The position numbers and the translations under genes were made by a program. From Armatimonadota bacterium (lineage in GTDB: Bacteria; Armatimonadota; UBA5829; JAUSEB01): a DNA stretch of 41,967 nt. Numbering within the stretch: the stretch's first letter is position 1; each line of letters starts with the position of its first letter. Positions 30,120 to 38,470 of the stretch are shown here, piece by piece. The notes beneath the pieces are model-generated. The model made no database searches, was not told the DNA's origin, and saw nothing but the letters and a program-made list of their open reading frames with translations. Location: assembly GCA_030650495.1 (NCBI GenBank), contig JAUSEB010000447.1, positions 1 to 41,967 on the forward strand, written 5' to 3'.

Positions 30120-32189
30120 CTAGAACTGGCTATAGTCATATATCACTGTCCAAGTCCGCGAGCCTGCCGGAACAATGCCGCTTCCGGCGCAAGGGGCATC
30201 GGTCCATGATTTGGTGTAGCCGAGAGGGTCCATCGTCTGTGTGCCGGGCAGAACACCGCCCGCGTAAGGGTCGTTGAAACTGCTGATCCTTGGACTTATA
30301 GAAATGCCGGCGCCCGGATCCTCGAATATGTACTTAACCGGATACGCGCCGTCCCGGCTAAAGGTAATGTATCTATTCTCGCCTGCCAATCCAGTCAAGG
30401 CGTCATTTGCCCCTTCAAATTCCAGTGTTGTGCCCTGCACAGTGGGCGTATAACCCGGATCTAGAATTGTCTTTACCCCCAGTTTGGGATTTTCCAGCTT
30501 TGTTGGAGAGATGATCGACTTGATGCCCCTTGGAAATGGCTCCGACGCGGCGAGATCCACCTCAGCTTCTTCAGCGGTCCTGCGGACTTTGCTTCCCAGC
30601 GCGGCGCCGATGAAATCAAACCGCACATCACTGCCGGAGTCGACCTTTCCCCAGGTTTTTATCCTGTCGGAGTCTCGGTAAATCACAAAGTACTCGGAGA
30701 CCCGCCTAAGATTGTTCCAAGCCCCAGGTTCATAGCTGGACAGCAGGTAGTTCTTCTTCAGAAGCTTTGTCTGAACGGGTCCCGCTCCAATGAGGACATA
30801 TCTGCTTGCGGACCCGCCATTGGTCCGCAGCAGCACACAATTCGTTCCTTTGCGGAGTGATATTATGGGAATGTTCCAGGTGGACCATCCCTCGGTGGGC
30901 AGCGAGTCTGAGGAGACACTCGTTTGGCCGGAGCCCCCGTATCTGGCGGAAGCGGGGAAGAATGTGGCAATCAGAGACCATGATGGTCCGGGACTTACCA
31001 CCTGGTGAATGTAGAGCTTCATCTGAATATATTCATCCGTCCTCACGCTAACAGCGTCATTCCAATTGAAAATAATGCCGACAATGCTTTCTGATGAGCC
31101 GTCCCATCCACATCTGACCGCATTCGCTATATTTGGTGTTCCCGTCCCGAAATCGGATGATTCAGCCGTGCTGTCCCACCCAACCATTTGACCAGTCTTC
31201 CCAATTATCTGAATGGCCGGATACTTGTCGCCAACGGGTCTAAACGGGTAAAGTATGTGCCTGTGCATGAAGACCAACTGCTCAGTGTTTTTGTTCAATA
31301 AAAGCGGGAAAGCGTCTCCTCCCGATGTCCCGGACATAGCCGTTTGCTCGTCCTTAAAATAACAGACTTTATCAAGTAACGTGATACATGATGAAGCTCC
31401 CGCAAGCTCCGGGTTAGGATTGTCCTGGTACACTCCCTTATACTGATTATATGCTGTTGTATATGGCTCCCAGTCAATGCAATGCGCGCACTGGCCTTCT
31501 ACTACCGTCTGGCTGTCCATCGCCCAGGTCGTGGCGCCGAAGCCGGACTCGACGAGAACTCCAACACGACCGTTCGTAATATGGGTATACTCGCCCGTAT
31601 TATCATGCAGATCCGTGAACGGGTATTTTTCCACCCTGATTCCCTGTCCCGTTGTCCGGCTTTTCGAGATAATGTCGCGCAGGTGGAGTCCGTCCACCGT
31701 GTCAGCGTCAAGACCTTTTGTGTGGCCGGTCTTTAATACCTCGTTTGGGAGCTTACTGTCGAGATCTAAAGGCAGGATTGTTGATGGAGTCGGCAAGACT
31801 GATACTTTGAACCCGCCTGCTCTCTCGGCGTTCATAGCGTATGGGACTGAGGTCAATTTGGCGCGAGGCATGAGCGTCTGCCCGCCGATTTCGATCTGCA
31901 GCCAATATTGCTTGTCGAACGGCAAATTTATAGGCGCCGCATTGCCAAGGATGACATTGATCCAGCCGCCGATTACGTTTACTGAAATATCCTCCGACCA
32001 CAACTGAGAGCCGCCTGTCTCGGTGTCGAATATCCGGAAGGTGGTGGAATGAATCCCATCCGGAACCGGTTGGCCGGAAGCATTTAGAAGCTGTCCCTGG
32101 TAGCTCAACGTGGCGGGAGTTGAAAGACTCGCCGAAACCGGCGCGAGTGTGATCAAGAAAATTATAATAGGAGCCGCAACTCGGATCAT
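30120..32189 (-). CDS. Large secreted protein with N-terminal tail-fibre/adhesin-like module
   Basis: A 689-aa exported protein. It starts with a signal peptide (MIRVAAPIIIFLITLAPVSA), followed by a module seen in many surface proteins: LSYQGQLLNASGQPVPDG, TFRIFDTETGGSQLWSE, a WLQIEIGGQ strand and LTSVPYAMNAERAGG. The rest is beta-rich with several cysteines (CAHC, SSC, KVC) and no fold I can name. I chose the ATG at 32189 because GGAGG precedes it by 10 bases; a TTG 27 bases upstream adds nothing like a signal peptide. It is probably a surface or extracellular structural or binding protein. Confidence 0.7.
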   Translation of the reverse strand: MIRVAAPIIIFLITLAPVSASLSTPATLSYQGQLLNASGQPVPDGIHSTTFRIFDTETGGSQLWSEDISVNVIGGWINVILGNAAPINLPFDKQYWLQIEIGGQTLMPRAKLTSVPYAMNAERAGGFKVSVLPTPSTILPLDLDSKLPNEVLKTGHTKGLDADTVDGLHLRDIISKSRTTGQGIRVEKYPFTDLHDNTGEYTHITNGRVGVLVESGFGATTWAMDSQTVVEGQCAHCIDWEPYTTAYNQYKGVYQDNPNPELAGASSCITLLDKVCYFKDEQTAMSGTSGGDAFPLLLNKNTEQLVFMHRHILYPFRPVGDKYPAIQIIGKTGQMVGWDSTAESSDFGTGTPNIANAVRCGWDGSSESIVGIIFNWNDAVSVRTDEYIQMKLYIHQVVSPGPSWSLIATFFPASARYGGSGQTSVSSDSLPTEGWSTWNIPIISLRKGTNCVLLRTNGGSASRYVLIGAGPVQTKLLKKNYLLSSYEPGAWNNLRRVSEYFVIYRDSDRIKTWGKVDSGSDVRFDFIGAALGSKVRRTAEEAEVDLAASEPFPRGIKSIISPTKLENPKLGVKTILDPGYTPTVQGTTLEFEGANDALTGLAGENRYITFSRDGAYPVKYIFEDPGAGISISPRISSFNDPYAGGVLPGTQTMDPLGYTKSWTDAPCAGSGIVPAGSRTWTVIYDYSQF

Positions 32190-32292
32190 CAGCGCTGTCC
32201 CTCCGCTTACTCTCAAATAAGTAGTTCTATCTTCGTAAATACCATAATGCTAAGTTAAACGTCAATGAAATTATGGCAGGATTCTCACAGTT

Positions 32293-32363
32293 GTAGGGGC
32301 GAAGCATCTGCATCTGTATCTGACCAAGTGTGCGGAGTCGTGGGGCAGATGCTTCGCCCCTAC
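32293..32363. mobile_element. 71-bp terminal-inverted-repeat element, copy B
   Basis: Inverted relative to copy A at 14815. Terminal repeats are GTAGGGGCGAAGCATCTGC and its complement. It lies in the divergent spacer between the two large secreted-protein genes. Confidence 0.8.
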
Positions 32364-32455
32364 TTCAGTTGACAACTAAAGCCTATATGTTACGATACCA
32401 ATAATGGATGAGTAATTGCGCTTGAGCCGGGAAACAAGCCGGAACTGAGGTTACT

Positions 32456-34624
32456 TTGGATTCGCCAGTACATGATACGGTAAAACCTTTTACTGCTGTT
32501 CTTAAAATAATAGCAGTATTATTCATCCTGCTTCTTTCCTTCCGCGTTTACGCTGAAACGTACGTCTCCGGACGTTACTCGATCAACTCCGGCGGAGGAT
32601 CCGCCGCCTCACAGTCTTACAAGGTGAATGGGTCAATAGGCCAAACCTTCGCATCCTTCGCCAGCGATACCGGCTATATGCATTATATAGGATTATGGTC
32701 GTCAGAAGCGCCGGGAATAGAGGCTCAGACCATATCCGACCTCAAGTTACTTCCTGACGGCGTTCTGGCTGGTGTTGTCGGAAAGGTTGCCACAAGTTCG
32801 CAGATAAGTCATGAGGATTTTTTCTATATAGAGGACCCAAATAGGCAAAGTGGAATACGCGTAAGCGTACCGGGTGAGCCATTAGCTGGTTTGATTGAGG
32901 GCAGTGTGGTGAACGTCTTTGGCGTGATGGACACGACCGGCGCTGGAGAAAGACAACTGGTCGGGCTGTTGACGTCCGCGGTATCGACGGTGTCCCCTCT
33001 TGATCCGGTGGCGATGAACAATGCGGCCGTAGGAGGGTCTGACTGGTTTTATAACCCCGTGACCGGAGCCGGCCAAAAGGGAGTGGCGGGAGCTTCCGGA
33101 GAGAATAACATCGGCCTTCTTGTCCGAACTACCGGCAAGGTCATCCGCGCCGGTCCAAATTGGTTCCTGATCGATGACGGCTCGATAGCCGACGGCCTCG
33201 ACGATCCCAGCCGGGGCGTTAGGGTTGAGGTCCCGGCAGGGGTCAGTTTGGCGCCTAGAAACTGCTATGTAGTGGTAACGGGCCTGAGTTCGTGCTATAA
33301 GACTGGCCCCAACCTCTACCGTCTCATACTTGCCCGGCGGCAGGAAGACATAACCGTGATTCCGGACGCGGATTTGAAAACAATAGGCCAGGCGAAATCC
33401 GTTCAGGAAGGCGTCGCAGTGACACTTAAGAATAAAAAGGTCACGGCAGTCTTTCCCGGCTGTTTCTATATGGAAGAGACTGATCGCTCATCGGGCATAC
33501 GGGTTATCTCAAGTGAAGAGGTGAACGAAAATGATATTGTGACTGTGACCGGCGCGATGCGAACAACGGTTGGTGAACGAGAGATATTTGCAGCGGACGT
33601 GTCGGCCTCGCCACAGCCAAACGGGATTGCTCCAGTTGGCCTGCCTACACGTAACTTAGGCGGAGGGACTTATTGGTATCAGCCGGGAGTTCGCGGCGCA
33701 AGGGGAGTTAACAACATCGGACTTCTCGCGCGCGTCTGCGGCCGCGTGACGGCGATCTACCCCGACCGGTTTTACATCGATGACGGCTCAAGAAAGACCG
33801 CCGATGACGGACATGTGGGAGTAAAGGTGGTCACGCCCGATATTGTGGTCCCCCTGGGTTTGTATCTGGACGCTTATGTGTCCGTTGTAGGAGTAAGCAG
33901 TTGCTATAGACTTCTGGACGGGTCTCTGGAATCCATGATCCGAACCAGGCGCACATCGGATATGATTGTGCTCAGGGTCGTTTATCTTCCAATTCCAATC
34001 AACAATTTGCGACTGCAACCCGACAATCTCTCCCTGACGCTCTCAGACGGTATAGTAACCGCCGTTTTCAACGGGTTCTTCTATCTGGAGTCACAAAACA
34101 GGGCAACCGGCATCAGAATAACAAGCCCAACGCCGGTTTCTGAAGGCGACTCTCCCGTGATTCGCGGAACGCTTACCACAATTGACGGCGAACGAGTCAT
34201 TATCGCAACCTCGGTGGACGAAGGTTCCCATGGCAATGATATTCCCAAGCCTATAGGATTCCTTGCGAGAAATGTCGGTGGCGCTGATTTCGGCGAAATT
34301 ATTCCAGGCGTCGAAGGAGGCCGGGGGGCTAATAATATCGGGCTGTTGGCTTGCTTCTTAGGTAAGGTGGCGCAGATCGACCCGGATGGGAATTACCTGT
34401 ACCTAAACGATGGTTCGCGAATCAAGGACGGGACTCAAACCGAAATAACTCCGGGCGTTTTCGAAGACAACCTCGGAATCAAAACTGTCTGCGACCCCTC
34501 TGATTACCTGCAAGGCGATTACCTGATGATAACCGGCGTTAATTCCTGTTTCAAAGACAACCAAGGGAAGCTCCGCAGGCAGATTTTAGTAAAATCCGGC
34601 GGGATTCAGAAGATAGAGATGTAG
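32456..34624 (+). CDS. Secreted protein with three tandem OB-like repeat modules
   Basis: A 722-aa exported protein. A hydrophobic signal (about 15-33, ending VYA) precedes a segment ETYVSGRYSINSGGGSAASQ, with GSIGQTF, typical of cell-surface protein N-termini. Three modules of about 200 residues follow (about 93-301, 305-505, 515-722). Each has an FY-[IML]-E-x4-R-x-[ST]-GIR strand (123, 337, 542), NNIGLL (217, 419, 626), an FYIDDGS-like strand, and VTG..SC[YF] near its end. The strand pattern suggests two OB-like barrels per module. I associate such proteins with Armatimonadota. The start is TTG with GAGG upstream. Function is unknown; ligand binding outside the cell is a guess. Confidence 0.72.
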   Translation: MDSPVHDTVKPFTAVLKIIAVLFILLLSFRVYAETYVSGRYSINSGGGSAASQSYKVNGSIGQTFASFASDTGYMHYIGLWSSEAPGIEAQTISDLKLLPDGVLAGVVGKVATSSQISHEDFFYIEDPNRQSGIRVSVPGEPLAGLIEGSVVNVFGVMDTTGAGERQLVGLLTSAVSTVSPLDPVAMNNAAVGGSDWFYNPVTGAGQKGVAGASGENNIGLLVRTTGKVIRAGPNWFLIDDGSIADGLDDPSRGVRVEVPAGVSLAPRNCYVVVTGLSSCYKTGPNLYRLILARRQEDITVIPDADLKTIGQAKSVQEGVAVTLKNKKVTAVFPGCFYMEETDRSSGIRVISSEEVNENDIVTVTGAMRTTVGEREIFAADVSASPQPNGIAPVGLPTRNLGGGTYWYQPGVRGARGVNNIGLLARVCGRVTAIYPDRFYIDDGSRKTADDGHVGVKVVTPDIVVPLGLYLDAYVSVVGVSSCYRLLDGSLESMIRTRRTSDMIVLRVVYLPIPINNLRLQPDNLSLTLSDGIVTAVFNGFFYLESQNRATGIRITSPTPVSEGDSPVIRGTLTTIDGERVIIATSVDEGSHGNDIPKPIGFLARNVGGADFGEIIPGVEGGRGANNIGLLACFLGKVAQIDPDGNYLYLNDGSRIKDGTQTEITPGVFEDNLGIKTVCDPSDYLQGDYLMITGVNSCFKDNQGKLRRQILVKSGGIQKIEM

Positions 34625-34642
34625 CGGCGCCGCACTATCACA

Positions 34643-35668
34643 TCATCGCGGCAGCGCAATCGCCTGCCCCTTCGCCGCTGATTCATAGGACGCGAATACC
34701 AGGCGCATGGTTTTTAGATTATCCTCGCCTGATGTCTCCGCCGGTTCCCCAGTTCTAAGAGAGCGCAGCAGGTCAGCGTTGCAGGGGACTGCGCTGGAAT
34801 GTACGACGTCATAGGCGGGGTCGGCCCAAGGATAGCGCGGCGGAACATGCCGCGAAACGATGGTTTCGGCGCCCTTGGTCGCCCTTATCCAAAAATCGGG
34901 GCATAACTCTACCGAGCCGTTTTCGCACTCTACGCGGACGTAAGTCTCCGGGAATCGTTCGTGCTCTAATCTGCTGGCATAGCTCATCTCGCAAGTGACG
35001 GTCACGCCGTCGCCCATTTCCATCATGACGGTCGCTACGTCTTCTCCCTTTATCTCCGGGTTCACGCGGGAGGTCTGGCAGTAAAGGCGGCTTGCGTCGC
35101 CAAATAGGTAACGAGCGGTGTCGAGAATGTGGCTCCCAATATCGGTCAAGATGAACTGGTCGAGGTCCTTCAGGAATGGTTGATTCGCAAAAACCGGAAA
35201 GCTGTTGGCGTATAGAATATGTCCCCGGAACGGCTTGCCAATATTGCTCTTGTTCATCGCTTTCTTTAACTGGCGGATCGGATATTGCCAGCGCCAATTC
35301 TCATGAATCATAAACGGCACACCCGCCTCACGGCAAGCTGAGACCATAGCCTCGGCGATCGCGAGGTCTGGGGCCATGGGTTTCTGACAGATCACGGGAA
35401 TCTTGTGCTTTGCGGCCAGATGGACAAATTGGCTGTGCGTATCGACGCCGGTTATTATGTCAATAAAGTCTAGCTCCTCGTTCGCCAGCATCTTTTCAGC
35501 GTCATCATACACCGCCGGAACCCCGAATTGCCGGGCGAGCGCATCCGCTTTTGACCGGGTTCTATTGTAAAGAGCCACAAGTTCGACTCCCTCAAGTTCT
35601 CGCCATGCGGCTATCTGATACGGCGCCCAAAACCCACAGCCCAAGACGGCGAAACGTAGATTTGACAT
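34643..35668 (-). CDS. Gfo/Idh/MocA family oxidoreductase (sugar-acid cluster)
   Basis: NAD(P)-dependent dehydrogenase of 341 aa. The Rossmann loop is FAVLGCGFWAPYQIAAW, the cofactor motif is CQKPMAPDLA with the key Lys-Pro, and DIGSHILDTARYLFG carries the likely catalytic aspartate/histidine. A run of HENWRWQYP is characteristic of a subgroup acting on sugar derivatives. The ATG at 35668 starts 2 bases after the stop of the amidohydrolase gene; a GTG at 35674 would overlap it. It is the last gene of a tightly packed operon. It is only distantly similar to the family member at 2026. Confidence 0.85.
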   Translation of the reverse strand: MSNLRFAVLGCGFWAPYQIAAWRELEGVELVALYNRTRSKADALARQFGVPAVYDDAEKMLANEELDFIDIITGVDTHSQFVHLAAKHKIPVICQKPMAPDLAIAEAMVSACREAGVPFMIHENWRWQYPIRQLKKAMNKSNIGKPFRGHILYANSFPVFANQPFLKDLDQFILTDIGSHILDTARYLFGDASRLYCQTSRVNPEIKGEDVATVMMEMGDGVTVTCEMSYASRLEHERFPETYVRVECENGSVELCPDFWIRATKGAETIVSRHVPPRYPWADPAYDVVHSSAVPCNADLLRSLRTGEPAETSGEDNLKTMRLVFASYESAAKGQAIALPR

Positions 35669-35670
35669 AG

Positions 35671-36420
35671 TCACTTACCTACCTTCAACCCAAAGACAGT
35701 CATCGCGGTCTTTCCCAGCGCCCAGGACAATTCATCCTCCGTCAGCCCGATGCTTCTATATTTAGCCAGCTCGGTAGCCGCATTATCGGCATGGTCTGAC
35801 CCCAGCATCACGCGATTCGCTCCAAATTCCCGCACCCAGTTACGTATGGCGAACCCGCCGACCCAGCTTGGCTCCAAATACACATTCGGACAATCAGCGG
35901 CAAGCAGCGTCGCCTCAGTAGAAAGTATCATAGCCCCCGCGTGAGCCAAAACGATTTTCAGATTCGGATGCTCCACCGCAATCGGTCGCAATAGCGACGG
36001 CGCGGCCCACGGGATGCCCGCGCCGCTGTGGACCATTACCGGAACGCCTAATGTTTCCGCGACTTCAAACACACGGCGGCCGTGCTTCCCGCCGGGATTT
36101 ACTGCATGCCCGAACGGGTGGAGTTTGAGAGCCACAAAACCCAGTTCTTCAATACATCGCCTGGATTCTGTCTCATACTCATCGCCCGGAAGATGGGGAT
36201 TTGGGCACGCTATTCCATAAAAACGCCCTGGGTAACGCCGGACGAGATCGGCGACCGTATCATGGTGGCGCCGCAGGCCGGCCAAATCGTGAACCGTCGG
36301 CGGCTGGACGAGCGTAATATCTATGCCATTCGTCTCCTGGCTTTCGATCAGCTCGGATTCGGGAAAATCGACATCGAATACTTCGTCATATCCCAAATGG
36401 GCGTGGGCGTCGATAATCAA
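35671..36420 (-). CDS. Amidohydrolase-2 type metal-dependent hydrolase (TIM barrel)
   Basis: A 249-aa TIM-barrel hydrolase of the PF04909 kind. It opens with the metal-binding IIDAHAHLG. Later strands show LKLHPFG, VMVHSGAG, IVLAHAGA and LGSDHAD, giving the histidine and aspartate ligands in the expected order. Relatives hydrolyse lactones or decarboxylate aromatic or sugar-derived acids. The start is a TTG overlapping the upstream stop by 4 bases, with GGAGG 7 bases before it. Tight coupling with the dehydrogenases on both sides makes a lactonase-like step plausible. Confidence 0.82.
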   Translation of the reverse strand: MIIDAHAHLGYDEVFDVDFPESELIESQETNGIDITLVQPPTVHDLAGLRRHHDTVADLVRRYPGRFYGIACPNPHLPGDEYETESRRCIEELGFVALKLHPFGHAVNPGGKHGRRVFEVAETLGVPVMVHSGAGIPWAAPSLLRPIAVEHPNLKIVLAHAGAMILSTEATLLAADCPNVYLEPSWVGGFAIRNWVREFGANRVMLGSDHADNAATELAKYRSIGLTEDELSWALGKTAMTVFGLKVGK

Positions 36421-37262
36421 TGCTTTTCCTCCGGGTGGATCATCTCATGAATAACTTCGCGAATCTTCTCAGACTCAAAGACCTTGCGCCAGTCGGGCCG
36501 GTAGACCATCTCATTGCCCCATCGTATTGCAACTTTCGCCGCGTCTGAAAACGGCGAGCCGATTGCGCCGAACGCGATAGCGAGGGCAATTTGGGAATGG
36601 CCCATCATAAACGATTCCGCCGCCTCTCTGGGCACACCGGCCTTCACCGCTTCTTCCATCGCGTCTCTCATAAGACAAGCGGCGGACGCGGCGACTACTT
36701 CGGCCATCGCCGGTTCCAAGACCGCCATTTGCTCGACCGTTATCCGGTGAGCCTTGACCACCGGCGCGAACATCTTGCAACATAGCTCGTTAGCCTTCTC
36801 AAAAGCCTCTTCCGATCCTGTCATCAACGCGATAACGATGTCCTGCGAAGCGGTTATTCCGCCGAAAAAGTCCTTTCGGGCTTCTGGGGTCGCCTGTTCG
36901 CCAAAGAGCGGAGGGTGGCATGGGTGGCAAACCACGTAGTTCAGGTCCTCTCGGACCTCCAACTCATGCACGGCGGCAGCCGCAGGATCGAGGAGAATGA
37001 CCGCTGCTCCGGCGCGCGCCAATGGAACAAGCTCCCGGCTGACGGCTCCAATCAGCGCGTCAGGAACAGCCAGTACAATAATACCGGCCTGCGCCGCCGC
37101 CTGCTCGGAAGGCGTGACCGCCAATCCCTTTTCTTTCAATCTTTCAATACCCGCCTCAGACTTCTCACTGAAGATCAGCTCGTAATCTTCTTTAAGCAGG
37201 TTATTGACGATCCGGCTTCCCATCTTGCCGCCTGCTCCGATAATCGCTACACGTTCAGCCAT
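36417..37262 (-). CDS. NAD-binding dehydrogenase with PGDH_C-type C-terminus
   Basis: A 281-aa oxidoreductase. The N-terminal Rossmann domain reads VAIIGAGGKMGSRIVNNLL, with IIVLAVPDALIGAVSREL. The conserved block YVVCHPCHPPLFGEQATPEARKDFFGG and the helical C-terminal domain (HRITVEQMAVLEPAMAEVVAA) match proteins annotated as phosphogluconate-dehydrogenase C-terminal-domain proteins. As I recall, D-apionate oxidoisomerase belongs to that group, so a branched or other sugar acid is a reasonable substrate. It overlaps the amidohydrolase gene by 4 bp. The operon's likely first gene, the sugar isomerase, lies beyond a MITE. Confidence 0.8.
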   Translation of the reverse strand: MAERVAIIGAGGKMGSRIVNNLLKEDYELIFSEKSEAGIERLKEKGLAVTPSEQAAAQAGIIVLAVPDALIGAVSRELVPLARAGAAVILLDPAAAAVHELEVREDLNYVVCHPCHPPLFGEQATPEARKDFFGGITASQDIVIALMTGSEEAFEKANELCCKMFAPVVKAHRITVEQMAVLEPAMAEVVAASAACLMRDAMEEAVKAGVPREAAESFMMGHSQIALAIAFGAIGSPFSDAAKVAIRWGNEMVYRPDWRKVFESEKIREVIHEMIHPEEKH

Positions 37263-37303
37263 TCAATTCTCCTGTCTATATAGTATGCTTCGGGACACGC
37301 TTT

Positions 37304-37423
37304 GGGAGTGTTCAAAAACCGTAGCCTAGCCCCTTGTGGGCGTCATATTGCAGTCAACCTGAGCGTGAATTGACGGGCATAAAGCCCTAGGCTACAGATA
37401 TATAGGACTTTTTGAACACTCCC
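37304..37423. mobile_element. MITE-like element with 15-bp TIRs and 5-bp target duplication
   Basis: A 120-bp element starting GGGAGTGTTCAAAAA and ending with its exact reverse complement. It is flanked on both sides by the direct repeat GCTTT (37299-37303 and 37424-37428). An inner inverted repeat (GTAGCCTAG / CTAGGCTAC) adds structure. It has no coding capacity. Confidence 0.88.
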
Positions 37424-37444
37424 GCTTTTCGTCCCGAAGCTTTC

Positions 37445-38257
37445 TCACTCCAGTATCAACATCCGCAGATATTCAACGCTTCTCTTCGCCCAAGAGTCCT
37501 CTTTGGCGATGGTCGCTTCCAGCGCGTCCTCCGGCGGCGTCCAAAGCTCTAATATCGCATTTGGATCGCGTCCGGCTTGCCGCAATTTGCCAAGAAGCCA
37601 GGGCACGTCCAGTCTTCCCTCGCCCGCCGGTCTCCCTTCAACGGCAAAGCCCATCTGATGTCCGGCTCTTTGGACGCAGAAATCCTTGATATGAAGGTTT
37701 ACAACCCAAGGAGCCAGCGTTTCCACGACGACCTTCGGACCTTCGAGCGCGCCGAATGAGTTCACGGTATCGAGACAAATACCCACGTTCGGGCTTTCCG
37801 CGCGCTCGACTATCCTTGCCAGCGTAGCCGCCGTAAACCGGTCGTGGTTTTCGATTGCCAAGCACACCCCGGCCCGCTCGTAATCCGGCAGGACTTCTTT
37901 CAGCAGCGCCGGGATTTCATCCGCCGCGGGTTTGTGTTCGGCGGTGTCGATCACCACCCGCACTATTGGCGATTCGAGCCGCTCCGCCAGATTCAAATAA
38001 GTCAACAAATGCTCTTGCTGAATGCCGCGAGTTCCGACTTCGACGCTTACATCCAGTTCCCGCGCCCGTTGCCGAAACGCTTCCATCTCGCCTGTTGAGA
38101 GTTGGTCGAGAGGCAAATTGTCGCAAAATTGCGCTACTCTAACCCCCAGGCAATTGGCCTTTTTGAGTAGGGCAATTGCTCCCATCGGGCGTTCAGGTGG
38201 AGAGCCGGGAACGCCGACCGCCCATGTGAAAGTATACGAGCTAACACCGAGTCGCAT
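37445..38257 (-). CDS. Sugar phosphate isomerase/epimerase family protein
   Basis: A 270-aa xylose-isomerase-like TIM barrel. Landmarks are MRLGVSSYTFTWAVG, the metal-binding glutamate in CLAIENHDRFT, NVGICLDTVNSFG, VNLHIKDFCV and AILELWTPPED, all typical of the AP endonuclease 2 / sugar isomerase superfamily (PF01261). I start at the ATG at 38257 (AGGA 8 bases upstream) rather than 28 codons earlier, where the sequence is not conserved-looking. It faces the same way as the dehydrogenase/amidohydrolase operon and was probably its first gene before the 120-bp element entered between them. Confidence 0.82.
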   Translation of the reverse strand: MRLGVSSYTFTWAVGVPGSPPERPMGAIALLKKANCLGVRVAQFCDNLPLDQLSTGEMEAFRQRARELDVSVEVGTRGIQQEHLLTYLNLAERLESPIVRVVIDTAEHKPAADEIPALLKEVLPDYERAGVCLAIENHDRFTAATLARIVERAESPNVGICLDTVNSFGALEGPKVVVETLAPWVVNLHIKDFCVQRAGHQMGFAVEGRPAGEGRLDVPWLLGKLRQAGRDPNAILELWTPPEDALEATIAKEDSWAKRSVEYLRMLILE

Positions 38258-38370
38258 AAGTGGTTTCCTGCCGAGCTGGACTTGGGTAACACCAGAGTAG
38301 TAACACAGTCTAAAATACCCGCCAGCAGGGGCGTTTGTCAATTAGGGTAACAGTTAGAGTTAGGTATACC

Positions 38371-38451
38371 GTCATTCCGACCGAAGTGGAGGAATCTGCT
38401 TTTTCTTAATTCAACCATAAAAGCAGATTTCTCGACTTCGCTCGAAATGAC
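38371..38451. repeat. Interspersed palindromic repeat (GTCATTCCGA..CGAAATGAC type)
   Basis: An 81-bp imperfect inverted repeat. GAGGAATCTGCTTTT pairs with AAAAGCAGATTTCTC, with outer GTCATTC/AATGAC ends and an inner GAAGTGG/GACTTCG pair. This type is known as a dispersed repeat in many bacterial groups. It ends 19 bp upstream of the citrate synthase start. Confidence 0.8.
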
Positions 38452-38470
38452 ATTATCGGAGAGGATTATT

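Noticed and set aside
31477-32007. A 176-codon plus-strand open frame
   Set aside because: It lies antisense to the N-terminal part of the secreted protein, with no ribosome site or recognisable domain.
38447-38470. Longer citrate synthase start at 38447
   Set aside because: That ATG is inside the palindromic repeat and has no ribosome site; the ATG at 38471 does.
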